Source of the DNA: Telluria antibiotica
GTDB taxonomy: Bacteria > Pseudomonadota > Gammaproteobacteria > Burkholderiales > Burkholderiaceae_D
Reading direction: 5' to 3'
Assembly: GCF_011682055.1 (NCBI RefSeq)
Contig: NZ_JAAQOM010000009.1
Coordinates: 62,001-126,000 of the forward strand
Length of the DNA stretch: 64,000 nucleotides
Of this stretch, positions 42,175 to 51,164 are shown one piece after another. Positions within the stretch are counted from its first letter, which is position 1, and each line of letters starts with the position of its first letter. A program made the translations under genes and the position numbers. The notes under the pieces are model-generated. The model did no database searches. It had not been told where the DNA came from and saw only the letters and a list, made by a program, of their open reading frames with translations.

Positions 42175-42242
42175 GGTCACTCCGGTTCCGGGATCATCTT
42201 CCACAGAGCCCCTGCGCGCGCCATTAGTTCCTTGTCCGTGGT

Positions 42243-42926
42243 TCAGGCTGCCATCCGAAAATCGTACGACGCATCGTTGGCGCACGCGCGGTTGCGCGGC
42301 GGTGGGCTCGCGCGCACGGCCATCGGCTGCGCATCGGTGAGTAAAGCCATCATGGCGGGCACGTCGAGGCCGTCCAGCGCGGCCTGGAAGCGGCGGATGC
42401 GTTCGCGGCACAGCTTGTCGTCCGGCGGGGCCTCGTGCGCGTGCGCGCGCAACCGGCGCCGCGCGCGCGACACGTGCTGGCGCGCGGTCGCCGGCTTCGT
42501 GCCGAGCGCGGCGGCGACGTCGGCATGATCGCATTCGAACACGTCGTGCAGCACGAGGGCCAGCCGCTCGGCCGGCGACAGGCAGCCGAGCAGCCGCGCG
42601 AGCGCGTCGCCCAGCGCGGCCTGGCGCAGGAGGTTGTCGTCCGGTTCGGCCGGCGGGGCGGCCGGCGCCAGGTCCTGCGCGGCGTGCGCGGCCAGTGCGT
42701 CGCGCACGCGCCGGCGCAGGCGGTCGATCGAGCGGCGCCGCACGACGGTCGTCAGCCACGCGGCCGGCGTCGCCAGCGCGGCGCGGTCGGCCGCATGCCA
42801 GGCGAGAAAACAATCCTGCACGACGTCCTCGGCGTCCGCCGCGCTGCCGACGATGCGCAGGCTGAGCGCCTCGAGGCGCGGGCGCAGGTGTTCAAACAGG
42901 CTTTCGTTTGCATCGGTGCAAGACAT
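42243..42926 (-). CDS. ECF sigma factor, ECF41/SigJ-like with shortened C-terminus
   Basis: A 227-residue sigma-70 family factor. Region 2: [20 protein letters not shown] and [14 protein letters not shown]; region 4: [20 protein letters not shown] and [20 protein letters not shown]. The segment after it ([20 protein letters not shown]) is the beginning of the SnoaL-like domain that ECF41 factors carry, but the protein stops about 30 residues later instead of about 90, so the regulatory domain is truncated. AGGAGAG precedes the ATG at 42926. A site like the ECF41 promoter lies just upstream, which suggests autoregulation. Confidence 0.82.
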   Translation of the reverse strand: MSCTDANESLFEHLRPRLEALSLRIVGSAADAEDVVQDCFLAWHAADRAALATPAAWLTTVVRRRSIDRLRRRVRDALAAHAAQDLAPAAPPAEPDDNLLRQAALGDALARLLGCLSPAERLALVLHDVFECDHADVAAALGTKPATARQHVSRARRRLRAHAHEAPPDDKLCRERIRRFQAALDGLDVPAMMALLTDAQPMAVRASPPPRNRACANDASYDFRMAA

Positions 42927-42959
42927 CGCGGCTCTCCTCATGCGGTGGTGGTGCCACTT

Positions 42960-42986
42960 GTCGCCTGGCGTCGCCCGGATGTGACA
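42960..42986 (-). promoter_or_regulatory. ECF41-like promoter for the sigma factor gene
   Basis: On the minus strand TGTCACA (42980-42986) is followed after 16 bases by CGAC (42960-42963), near the known ECF41 consensus TGTCACA-N16-CGTC with one mismatch. It is 34 bases before the sigma factor ATG. Confidence 0.5.
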
Positions 42987-43084
42987 CGCCGGAGATATTT
43001 TTTTTCGGCGTCACACGGCGGCCGCGGCCGGCGTCATGGGGGCAGCGAATCGAATCCGCGATTCGACCGACCGAAAGGAGCACC

Positions 43085-43732
43085 ATGACTTCGACTTTCC
43101 CCCGCGGACTGGGCCTCGTGCCCACCGTCATCGAACAAACGGGCCGCGGCGAGCGCGCCTTCGACATCTATTCCTGCCTGCTGAAGGAACGCGTGATCTT
43201 CCTCGTCGGCGAGGTGACGGAACAGTCGGCGAACCTGATCGTCGCGCAGCTGCTGTTCCTCGAATCGGACAATCCCGACAAGGACATCGCACTGTACATC
43301 AGTTCGCCGGGCGGGTCCGTCTACGCGGGCATGGCCGTGTACGACACGATGCAGTTCGTGAAGCCGGACGTGTCCACCTTGTGCACGGGCTTCGCCGCGA
43401 GCATGGGCTCGTTCCTGCTGGCGGCCGGCGCGCCCGGCAAACGGTACGCGCTGCCGAACGCGCGCATCATGATCCACCAGCCGCACGGCGGGTCGCAGGG
43501 CGTGGCGGCCGACATCGACATCCAGGCCCGCGAGATGTTGTACCAGCGGCACCGGCTGAACACGATCCTGGCCGAGCGCACGGGACAGACGCTGGCGCGG
43601 ATCGAGAAGGATACGGACCGCGACCGCTATATGTCGGCGCACGAAGGGGCGGAGTACGGCCTGATCGACCGTGTATTGACGGGGCGCGGCGATGACGCCA
43701 CGGTCGCATTACGAAATCCGTCAGACGCCTGA
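43085..43732 (+). CDS. ClpP-family serine protease paralogue
   Basis: A 215-residue ATP-dependent protease subunit. The triad is complete: S106 in [15 protein letters not shown]131 in [11 protein letters not shown] and Asp in [40 protein letters not shown] is canonical. It is not followed by clpX, unlike the housekeeping clpP, so it is likely a second copy that joins a shared ATPase or a mixed ring. The unit stands alone between the sigma factor (divergent) and the GH3 gene. Confidence 0.9.
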   Translation: MTSTFPRGLGLVPTVIEQTGRGERAFDIYSCLLKERVIFLVGEVTEQSANLIVAQLLFLESDNPDKDIALYISSPGGSVYAGMAVYDTMQFVKPDVSTLCTGFAASMGSFLLAAGAPGKRYALPNARIMIHQPHGGSQGVAADIDIQAREMLYQRHRLNTILAERTGQTLARIEKDTDRDRYMSAHEGAEYGLIDRVLTGRGDDATVALRNPSDA

Positions 43733-43846
43733 ATAATTTATCCCAGGCATGCCGGCAACGTCGCCCACGACCCATTGCATCGGCTATGTTTCATGGTTTC
43801 CGCCGCCGGCCCGCGCCGGGCCGCGGCTTTACTCCCGAAGCGAACC

Positions 43847-46084
43847 ATGAAACTGAAACAGAACCTGACCCTCGTATCCCTCGCGCTGGCCATGTGGTGC
43901 ACCGGCGCCGTGTCCGCCGAACAGGACAAGCCGTGGATGGACACGCACCGCCCCGCCGCTGAACGGGCCAGGCTGGCCGTGCAGGCCATGACCCTGGACG
44001 AGAAACTGAAGCTCGTGTACGGCTACCTGGGCGCCGACTTCAAGGAAAAGAACTCGACGCGTCCGGCCGAATCGCACAAGCAGTCGGCCGGCTTCGTGTA
44101 CGGCGTGCCGCGCCTGGGCATTCCGAACATCTGGGAAACGGATGCGGGCGTCGGCGTCGCGAGCCAGGGTGGACCCGACGCGCGCCCCGCGACGGCGCTG
44201 CCGTCCGGCCTGAACACCGCCGCCACGTGGGACCTGCGCACGGCGCAGGCGGGCGGCGCGATGATCGGCGCGGAAGCCCGTGCCTACGGCTTCAACGTGA
44301 TGCTCGCGGGCGGCGTCAACCTCATGCGCGACCCGCGCAATGGCCGCAACTTCGAATACGGCGGCGAGGACCCGCTGCTGGCCGGCCGCATCGTCGGCGC
44401 CCAGATCAAGGGCATCCAGTCGAACCACATCGTCTCCACGCTCAAGCATTTCGCGCTGAACGACCAGGAGTCGAGCCGCACCACGCTGAACGTGAAGATC
44501 GACGACGCGGCGGCCCGCATGTCGGACCTGCTGGCGCTGCAGATCGCGAACGAAGAAGGCAACCCGGGCGCCGTCATGTGCGCGTACAACCGCATCAACG
44601 GCGTGTATTCGTGCGAGAACGACTACCTGCTGAACGGCGTGCTGAAGAAGGACTGGGGCTTCAAGGGCTGGGTCATGTCGGACTGGGGCGCCGTGCACAG
44701 CACCGTGCAGGCGGCGAACGCCGGCCTGGACCAGCAATCCGGCATGCCGTTCGACCTGTCCGATTATTTCGGCCCGCCGCTGAAGGAAGCCGTGCAGAAC
44801 GGCTGGGTGGCCGAGTCGCGCCTGGACGACATGGTGGGCCGCATCCTCTACGGCCTGTTCGAGCACGGCGTCGTCGACCACCCGGTGGCGCCGGCGCCGC
44901 AGACGATCGATGCCAAGGCGCATGCGGCCGTGTCGCAGCAGGATGCGCAGGAGGGCATGGTGCTGCTGAAGAACGCACGCCGTACGCTGCCGCTGGGCAC
45001 GGGCCTGAAACGCGTCGCCGTCATCGGCGGCCACGCGGACCGGGGCGTGCTGGCCGGCGGCGGCTCGTCGCTCGTCTATCCGGCGGGCGGCAACGCCGTG
45101 CCGGGCATCGCGCCCACGACCTGGCCCGGCCCCGTGATGTACTACCCGTCGTCGCCGCTGAAGGCGATCCAGAAGCGGCTGCCGCGCGCGGCCATTGCCT
45201 ATAACGACGGCCTGGACCCCGCCGCGGCCGCGAACCTCGCGCGCGACAGCGACGTGGTGATCGTGTTCGCCACGCAGTGGACGGGCGAGGGCGTCGACAT
45301 GGAGACGCTGGCGCTGCCGGACAAGCAGGACGCCCTCGTCGCGGCCGTCGCGACAGCGAATCCGAACACGGTCGTCGTGCTGGAAACGGGCGGTCCCGTC
45401 ACGATGCCGTGGCTGGACCAGGTGCCCGCCGTCCTCGAAGCGTGGTATCCGGGCTCGGCCGGCGGCGAGGCCATCGCGGCCGTGCTGTTCGGCGAAGTGA
45501 ACCCGTCCGGCCACTTGCCCGCCACGTTCCCCGCGGCGGACGCGCAACTGCCGCGCGCCGCGCTGGACGGCCTGCCGTGGGTGCCGGACCGCCGCTTCGA
45601 CGTCGACTACCACGAGGGCGCGGCCGTCGGCTACAAGTGGTTCGACCTGAAGGGCCTGACCCCGCTATTCCCCTTCGGCCACGGCTTGTCGTACACGGAG
45701 TTCGCGTTGGGCGACCTGGCGGCCGACGCCAAGGACGGCATCGTGCGCGCCTCGTTCACCGTCCGCAACACGGGCCGGGTGAGCGGCAAGGAAGTGGCCC
45801 AGGTGTACGTGTCGCCGTTGAACGCGCATTGGGAAGCGCCGAAGCGCCTGGCCGGGTTCCAGAAGGTCGACGTGAAGCCGGGCGCCGCCGTCAAGGCCAG
45901 CGTCACCGTCGACCCGCGCCTGCTCGCGATGTACGACAGCGCGTCGCGCACGTGGAGAGTGGAGAAGGGCGACTACCGCATCACCCTGGCCGCCAGCGCG
46001 GCGGATCCGAAAGCGACGAGCACCGTCGTGCACCTGGACGCGGCCGTGTACGACGTCAACGGCAAGCGGGTCGCCGGGCAGTAA
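43847..46084 (+). CDS. secreted beta-glucosidase, GH3
   Basis: A 745-residue exo-glycosidase with signal peptide (LTLVSLALAMWCTGAVSA). The N-terminal barrel carries WETDAGVGVASQGG, STLKHFALND and GFKGWVMSDWGAVHS, where D279 is the likely nucleophile. The alpha/beta sandwich (residues 400-610) contains GEGVDMETLALPDKQ, with a possible acid/base Glu. A fibronectin-III-like domain ends the protein (YKWFDLKGLTPLFPFGHGLS leads into it). It would remove terminal beta-glucose (or xylose) from oligosaccharides. ATG at 43847 fits the signal peptide; upstream in-frame starts would place residues before it. Confidence 0.92.
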   Translation: MKLKQNLTLVSLALAMWCTGAVSAEQDKPWMDTHRPAAERARLAVQAMTLDEKLKLVYGYLGADFKEKNSTRPAESHKQSAGFVYGVPRLGIPNIWETDAGVGVASQGGPDARPATALPSGLNTAATWDLRTAQAGGAMIGAEARAYGFNVMLAGGVNLMRDPRNGRNFEYGGEDPLLAGRIVGAQIKGIQSNHIVSTLKHFALNDQESSRTTLNVKIDDAAARMSDLLALQIANEEGNPGAVMCAYNRINGVYSCENDYLLNGVLKKDWGFKGWVMSDWGAVHSTVQAANAGLDQQSGMPFDLSDYFGPPLKEAVQNGWVAESRLDDMVGRILYGLFEHGVVDHPVAPAPQTIDAKAHAAVSQQDAQEGMVLLKNARRTLPLGTGLKRVAVIGGHADRGVLAGGGSSLVYPAGGNAVPGIAPTTWPGPVMYYPSSPLKAIQKRLPRAAIAYNDGLDPAAAANLARDSDVVIVFATQWTGEGVDMETLALPDKQDALVAAVATANPNTVVVLETGGPVTMPWLDQVPAVLEAWYPGSAGGEAIAAVLFGEVNPSGHLPATFPAADAQLPRAALDGLPWVPDRRFDVDYHEGAAVGYKWFDLKGLTPLFPFGHGLSYTEFALGDLAADAKDGIVRASFTVRNTGRVSGKEVAQVYVSPLNAHWEAPKRLAGFQKVDVKPGAAVKASVTVDPRLLAMYDSASRTWRVEKGDYRITLAASAADPKATSTVVHLDAAVYDVNGKRVAGQ

Positions 46085-46220
46085 GCGAGGCGGGGCGGCG
46101 TCGGCCAGGCGCGCGCCCCGTTGCGTGGGCAATACGTTTCAAAAAGGAAATAATAATTACTGCGTAGAACTATGTTACGCTGGCTGGAACTTGTTCGTCC
46201 ACCATCCCACCGGCCGGTCC

Positions 46221-47633
46221 ATGTCGTCTTCCCTCTCTTTCAACCTCGGGCTCGACCTGAGGGACGCGCTGCTCGTCGGCGCCGTCGTCTTCGTGTGCTC
46301 GATCTTCGGCATCTACACGGCGCCGCCGGGCGTGCTGGCCGCGTTCTGGCCGACGAATGCCGTCCTCGTGGGGCTGCTGCTGCGCCGAGGCCATCCGCCG
46401 CGCGCCGCGCACTGGCTCGCGGCCGTCGCCGGCTACGTCGTGGCCGACCTCGCGATGGGGCACGGCTGGCCCAAGACCCTGATGCTCACGTCGACCAACC
46501 TGATGGGCGTGACCGTCTGCTGGCGGCTGCTCGCGCGCCTGCCCGACGAGTACCGCGGCCTGCGCCATCCGCGCTCGATGCCGCGCTTCGTGCTGGTCGC
46601 GACGAGCGGTGCCGCGGCTGCCGGCGTCGGGGGCACCGTCATCCATCCCGCGCTGTACGGCGGCACACCCGCGTACGGCTTCCTGTTCTGGTTTGCGACG
46701 GAGCTCGTGAACTACATCGCGATCCTGCCCGTGCTGCTGACGATGCCGGACCTCGTGCGCCGCCTGACGGGGCCCCGGCGCCGCGGCGACTGGCAGCCGT
46801 GGCGCGGCGGTCGCGCGGAATACGTGGCGCCGCTGGCCGCGTTCGGCGGCAGCCTGTGGCTCGGCACGCAGCTGGGCGGCCCGGGCGTAATCGCTTACCC
46901 GATTCCCGCGATGCTGTGGTGCGCGCTCACGTACAGCCTGTTCGCGACGGCCGGCATCACGTTGCTGTTCTCGATGTGGACCTTGCTCGCCATCGCCAGC
47001 GGCGCGCTCGTGATCGGCGCGCCCGTCGACACGCCGCAGGCCGTCATGTCGTTGCGCGTGGGCGTGACGTTGACGGCGCTGGCCCCGCTCGCGGTCGCCA
47101 GCGTGATGCTCGCGCGTAACGAATTGCTCGCGCGCCTGCGGCATGCCGCGTCGCACGACCCGTTGACGCAGGTGCTGAACCGCGGCGGCTTCCTGGCCCG
47201 CGCGGACACCGTGCTGGCGGCGCCCGCCGCGTGGCCCGCCGCGGTGCTGATGATGGACATCGACTTCTTCAAGAAGGTCAACGACACCCACGGCCACGCG
47301 GCCGGCGACGAGGTGTTGACGGGGTTTGCGCGGCTGGCATCGAGCTGCCTGCGCGGCGGCGACGTGCTGGGGCGCCTGGGTGGAGAAGAGTTCGCCGTGC
47401 TGCTGCCCGGCTGCGGCGTGGACGACGCGCACGCCATCGCCCGGCGCATCTGCGATGCATTCGCCGCCCAGCCGATTCCACTGGCCGGCGGCACGCGATT
47501 GCACGCCACCGTCAGCATCGGCCTCGGTTTCTGGAGTGCGCCCGGCACGCCCGTCGGCACGATGCTGTCGATGGCCGACGGGGCGCTCTACGACGCCAAG
47601 GACGCCGGCCGCAACCGGGTCGTCCTCGCTTAG
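46221..47633 (+). CDS. MASE1-GGDEF diguanylate cyclase
   Basis: A 470-residue inner-membrane enzyme that makes c-di-GMP. Residues 1-300 are a MASE1 sensor with about eight transmembrane helices (TAPPGVLAAFWPTNAVLVGL, YIAILPVLLTMPDLVRRL). The cyclase domain follows: DPLTQVLNRGGF, MMDIDFFKKVNDTHGHAAGD and RLGGEEFAVLLPG, an active GGEEF site, with RxxD (RGGD) five residues before it as inhibitory site. The ATG at 46221 is preferred; an upstream GTG at 46125 would add 32 residues without membrane character. Confidence 0.9.
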   Translation: MSSSLSFNLGLDLRDALLVGAVVFVCSIFGIYTAPPGVLAAFWPTNAVLVGLLLRRGHPPRAAHWLAAVAGYVVADLAMGHGWPKTLMLTSTNLMGVTVCWRLLARLPDEYRGLRHPRSMPRFVLVATSGAAAAGVGGTVIHPALYGGTPAYGFLFWFATELVNYIAILPVLLTMPDLVRRLTGPRRRGDWQPWRGGRAEYVAPLAAFGGSLWLGTQLGGPGVIAYPIPAMLWCALTYSLFATAGITLLFSMWTLLAIASGALVIGAPVDTPQAVMSLRVGVTLTALAPLAVASVMLARNELLARLRHAASHDPLTQVLNRGGFLARADTVLAAPAAWPAAVLMMDIDFFKKVNDTHGHAAGDEVLTGFARLASSCLRGGDVLGRLGGEEFAVLLPGCGVDDAHAIARRICDAFAAQPIPLAGGTRLHATVSIGLGFWSAPGTPVGTMLSMADGALYDAKDAGRNRVVLA

Positions 47634-47634
47634 C

Positions 47635-49080
47635 TTAGATACCGACCATCGACACGGCCTTCGTGTTCAGGTAGGACTCCAGTGCTTCCGGGCCGCCTTC
47701 GGAACCGTAGCCCGAATCCTTGATGCCGCCGAACGGCAGCTCGGCGCTCGGCGTGGCCGGCTGGTTAATCCACAACATGCCGACCTCCACACGGTTCATC
47801 AGCAGGTGCGCGTTCTTGATCGAGCGCGTGAACGCATAGCCCGCGAGGCCGTACGGCAGGCGGTTCGCTTCCGCGATGGCGTCCTCGAGGCTGTCGAAGC
47901 CGCGGATGCCGGCGACGGGGCCGAACGGCTCGTCGTTGAAGATCGACGCTTCCAGCGGCACGTCGGCGAGGATCGTCGGCGCGAAGAAGTTGCCGGCGTC
48001 GCCCACGCGCGTGCCGCCCGTCGCGACGATGGCGCCGCGCGCCTGCGCATCCTCGACGACCTTCGTCATCGCCGTCACGCGGCGCGCGTTGGCGAGGGGT
48101 CCCAGCGTGGTGCCTTCGGCCAGGCCGTCGCCGATTTTCAATCCTTCGGCATGCGCCACGAAGGCGCGCGTAAACTCGTCCTTGATGACGTTGTGGACGA
48201 GGAAGCGGGTCGGCGAGATGCACACCTGGCCCGCGTTGCGGAACTTGGCGGCGCCGGCGGCGCGCACGGCCAGCGCGACGTCGGCATCCTCGGCGACGAT
48301 CACCGGGGCGTGGCCGCCCAGCTCCATCGTCACGCGCTTCATGTGCGCGCCCGCGAGCGCGGCGAGCTGCTTGCCGACGGGCGTCGAACCCGTGAACGTG
48401 ACCTTGCGGATGACGGGGTGGGGGATCAGGTAGCCCGAGATCTCGGCCGGATCGCCGAACACGAGGCCCACGACGCCGGCCGGCACGCCCGCGTCGACGA
48501 AGCACTGGAACAGCGCGGCGGGCGATGCGGGCGTCTCTTCCGGCGCCTTGCACAGGAACGAGCAGCCCGTCGCGAGCGCCGCGGCGAGCTTGCGCACGAC
48601 CTGGTTGATCGGGAAGTTCCACGGCGTGAATGCGGCGACGGGGCCGACGGGTTCCTTCAGCACGAGCTGCTGCGCGTTCGGGTTACGGGCCGGGACGATG
48701 CGGCCGTACACGCGCATGCCCTCCGCCGCGAACCAGTCGATGATCTCGGCGCCGGCCATGGCTTCCATCTTCGCCTCCGCCAGCGGCTTGCCTTGTTCCT
48801 GCGTGAGGAGGCGGGCGATGTCGCCCGCGCGTTCGCGCAGCAGGTTCGCGGCGCGGCGCATCGTGGCGGCGCGTTCGGCGGCGGGCACGAAGCGCCAGGC
48901 CTCGAAGCCTTTCTGGGCGGCGGCGAGGGCGCGATCGAGGTCGGCGATGGCCGCGTGGGCCACGGTGCCGATGGCCTGGCCGGTGGCCGGGTTCACGACC
49001 GGGATCGTCTTGCCGCCGGTGGCCTCGACCCATTCGTTGGCGATGAGGAGGCGGGTATCGGGATAGCTGGAAGTCGTCAT
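47635..49080 (-). CDS. NAD(P)-dependent semialdehyde dehydrogenase (2-oxoglutarate/succinate semialdehyde type)
   Basis: A 481-residue aldehyde dehydrogenase with ADH fold: [55 protein letters not shown] with the general-base Glu, and [18 protein letters not shown] with the catalytic Cys. The closest named groups are succinate-semialdehyde and 2-oxoglutarate-semialdehyde dehydrogenases. Because KdgD and GarD are encoded a few kilobases away, the second is likelier: it would complete galactarate conversion to 2-oxoglutarate. The ATG at 49080 fits family N-termini. The gene is not adjacent to the others, so co-regulation is not shown. Confidence 0.85.
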   Translation of the reverse strand: MTTSSYPDTRLLIANEWVEATGGKTIPVVNPATGQAIGTVAHAAIADLDRALAAAQKGFEAWRFVPAAERAATMRRAANLLRERAGDIARLLTQEQGKPLAEAKMEAMAGAEIIDWFAAEGMRVYGRIVPARNPNAQQLVLKEPVGPVAAFTPWNFPINQVVRKLAAALATGCSFLCKAPEETPASPAALFQCFVDAGVPAGVVGLVFGDPAEISGYLIPHPVIRKVTFTGSTPVGKQLAALAGAHMKRVTMELGGHAPVIVAEDADVALAVRAAGAAKFRNAGQVCISPTRFLVHNVIKDEFTRAFVAHAEGLKIGDGLAEGTTLGPLANARRVTAMTKVVEDAQARGAIVATGGTRVGDAGNFFAPTILADVPLEASIFNDEPFGPVAGIRGFDSLEDAIAEANRLPYGLAGYAFTRSIKNAHLLMNRVEVGMLWINQPATPSAELPFGGIKDSGYGSEGGPEALESYLNTKAVSMVGI

Positions 49081-49103
49081 GGAGCGTCCTGTATTCATGG
49101 GTG

Positions 49104-49493
49104 TTATCGGGTCCGCTGCGTGCGGAAGCCGCTATGATCGCATCCCTGGCGATTGTTTGCTTGGCGCGGGCGCGCCGGCCGGGTCGGCGCGCCCGGACGA
49201 TGCGCACGGCGACGGCGCGTTCGACCTCGGTGCGCGTGGCGGGATTGCGCCCCTGGCCGCCGGACGTCGCTGCCCGTGGTGACGAAGATCGAGGTGGCCG
49301 CGTCGGCCGGCGATTCCTCCCGCCGCGACACGGACGTCACCTTGATGTTCGCCAGTTCTTCCAGGCTCAATTCCGCGATGTCATCCGACTGGACGGGGAC
49401 CGCGGCCATCGCGCCGGGCACGGCCAGCAGCACGGCGGCGCAGGCGGCCAGCGCAGCGCGCAGCGGGGAGCGGAAGATGATGGAACCGGGCAT
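49104..49493 (-). pseudogene. TonB-dependent receptor, N-terminal remnant
   Basis: The frame starts MPGSIIFRSPLRAALAACAA (signal peptide ending AMAA) and continues DDIAELSLEELANIKVTSVS and REESPADAATSIFVTTGSDV, the typical opening of the plug of outer-membrane TonB receptors. After RRPGA the plug pattern is lost and the rest is out of frame, running to a stop at 49104. About 600 residues including the barrel are missing, so this is a deletion remnant. It points away from the divergent GH29 gene and lies beside GH29 and GH2 enzymes, suggesting a former polysaccharide uptake locus. Confidence 0.7.
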
Positions 49494-49682
49494 GAGGGCG
49501 AGGCACATCGGCGGAATCGGAAAATGGTATGGCAGAACTCAAAACATTGATATTTAACACATTCTGAACGGTGCGAAGATACCGTGCGAAACATTTCGTT
49601 GCCCGGAATGTTGAATTTCATAATTGAAGCGGGTGGATGCAATTTGGACAATGCTTCAATAGAACCCATCAGGAGACAAGAC

Positions 49683-51044
49683 TTGACGACCTATTTCTTC
49701 CGGCGCACATGCGCCGGCGCGCTGCTGGCAGCCACCCTGTGCGGCGCTGCCGCCGCCGCGCCGGACGCGCCCGCGCCAGGCCCGTCCGCGGAGGCCAGCG
49801 CCGCCGCGCGCATCGGCTGGTGGCGCGACGCGCGCTTCGGCATGTTCATCCACTGGGGCCTGTACGCCATTCCCGGCCGCGGCGAATGGGCGCAGTTCAG
49901 CGAACAGATTCCCGTCCGTGAATACGCGAAACTGGCCGACAAGTTCAATCCGACCGCGTTCGATCCGGACGCATGGGCGCAATTGGCGAAGTCCGCCGGC
50001 ATGAAATACATGGTGTTCACGTCGCGTCACCACGACGGCTTCGCGATGTTCGACGACGGCGACAATCCGTTCTCGAGCACGAAGACGGCCGCGCACCGCG
50101 ACTTCGTCGCCGATTACGTGAAGGCCGCGCGCAAGGCCGGCATGGGCGTCGGGCTGTATTACTCGCCGCTGGACTGGCGCTTCCCCGGCTACTTCTTCCC
50201 CGACCTCTATCGCGACAACGCGGAAGCGATGCGCGCGCAGTATCACCGCCAGGTCGAGGAGCTCCTGTCCAACTACGGCAAGATCGACGTGCTGTGGTTC
50301 GACGGCGGCGAGACCGACTGGCTGAGTTTCGGCGGCGACTGGTCGGCCGCGCAGTGGCAGAAGCGCCCGGCCGGCAAGCACTACGCGGGCGGCTTCGACT
50401 GGCAGCACGCGCAGGTCGAGGCGACGATGCGGCGCCTGCAGCCGGACATCGTCGTCAACGGCCGCGCCGACATGAAGGAAGACTTCCACGCGCGCGAAGG
50501 CGACGCGGCGCTGGGCGACTACGACGACACGCATCCGTGGGAGCTGTGCACGACGATCGCCGGCGCCTGGGGCTACCAGCCGAACATGGCACCGAAGCCG
50601 CTGAAGCACTACATCCAGCTGCTGGCGAACGTCGCGGGCCGCGACGGCAACCTGCTGCTGAACGTCGGGCCGGACCCGGACGGCCGCATCGACCCCGCGC
50701 AGGCCGCGCGCCTGCGCGAGATCGGCGCGTGGCTCGGCAAGCATGGCGAGAGCATCTACGGCACCCGCGGCGGCCCGTTCCTGCCGGCCAGCTGGGGCAC
50801 GTCCACGCGGCGCGGCAACACGATCTACCTGCACGTGCTGAACTGGAGCGGCGACAAGCTGGCGCTGCCCGCGATTCCCGCCCGCGTCGTGAAGGCATCC
50901 GTGCTGGGCGGCGGGACGGCGCACGTCGTGCAGTCCGCGCACGGGATCGAGGTGTCGGTGCCGGCCGCCGCGCGCGACGGCATGGACACGGTCGTCGCGC
51001 TGCAGCTCGACTCGCCCGCCGCCGCCTTGAAGACCGTGCGCTGA
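49683..51044 (+). CDS. secreted alpha-L-fucosidase, GH29, second copy
   Basis: A 453-residue enzyme. The TTG at 49683 is chosen because AGGAGA at 49671-49676 is spaced 6 bases from it and it opens the signal peptide MTTYFFRRTCAGALLAATLC; upstream in-frame ATGs would bury that peptide. Motifs: WWRDARFGMFIHWGLYAIPG, YMVFTSRHHDGFAMFDD, HRDFVADYVKAARKAGMG and the nucleophile region KIDVLWFDGGETDW (D207). It differs from the fucosidase at 3751 (which has YSDGG), so the two probably act on different linkages. It is followed by the GH2 gene on the same strand after 120 bases. Confidence 0.88.
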   Translation: MTTYFFRRTCAGALLAATLCGAAAAAPDAPAPGPSAEASAAARIGWWRDARFGMFIHWGLYAIPGRGEWAQFSEQIPVREYAKLADKFNPTAFDPDAWAQLAKSAGMKYMVFTSRHHDGFAMFDDGDNPFSSTKTAAHRDFVADYVKAARKAGMGVGLYYSPLDWRFPGYFFPDLYRDNAEAMRAQYHRQVEELLSNYGKIDVLWFDGGETDWLSFGGDWSAAQWQKRPAGKHYAGGFDWQHAQVEATMRRLQPDIVVNGRADMKEDFHAREGDAALGDYDDTHPWELCTTIAGAWGYQPNMAPKPLKHYIQLLANVAGRDGNLLLNVGPDPDGRIDPAQAARLREIGAWLGKHGESIYGTRGGPFLPASWGTSTRRGNTIYLHVLNWSGDKLALPAIPARVVKASVLGGGTAHVVQSAHGIEVSVPAAARDGMDTVVALQLDSPAAALKTVR

Positions 51045-51164
51045 CGACCGCGCGCCGGGCCGGTGGAAATCATTCGCCGGCCCGGAGGATTTCATCATTG
51101 CGCCCCGGGTGCACGCCGCGTGACAATGACGCTCCCGCACGAAGACGACCTCACTGGAGCACAC

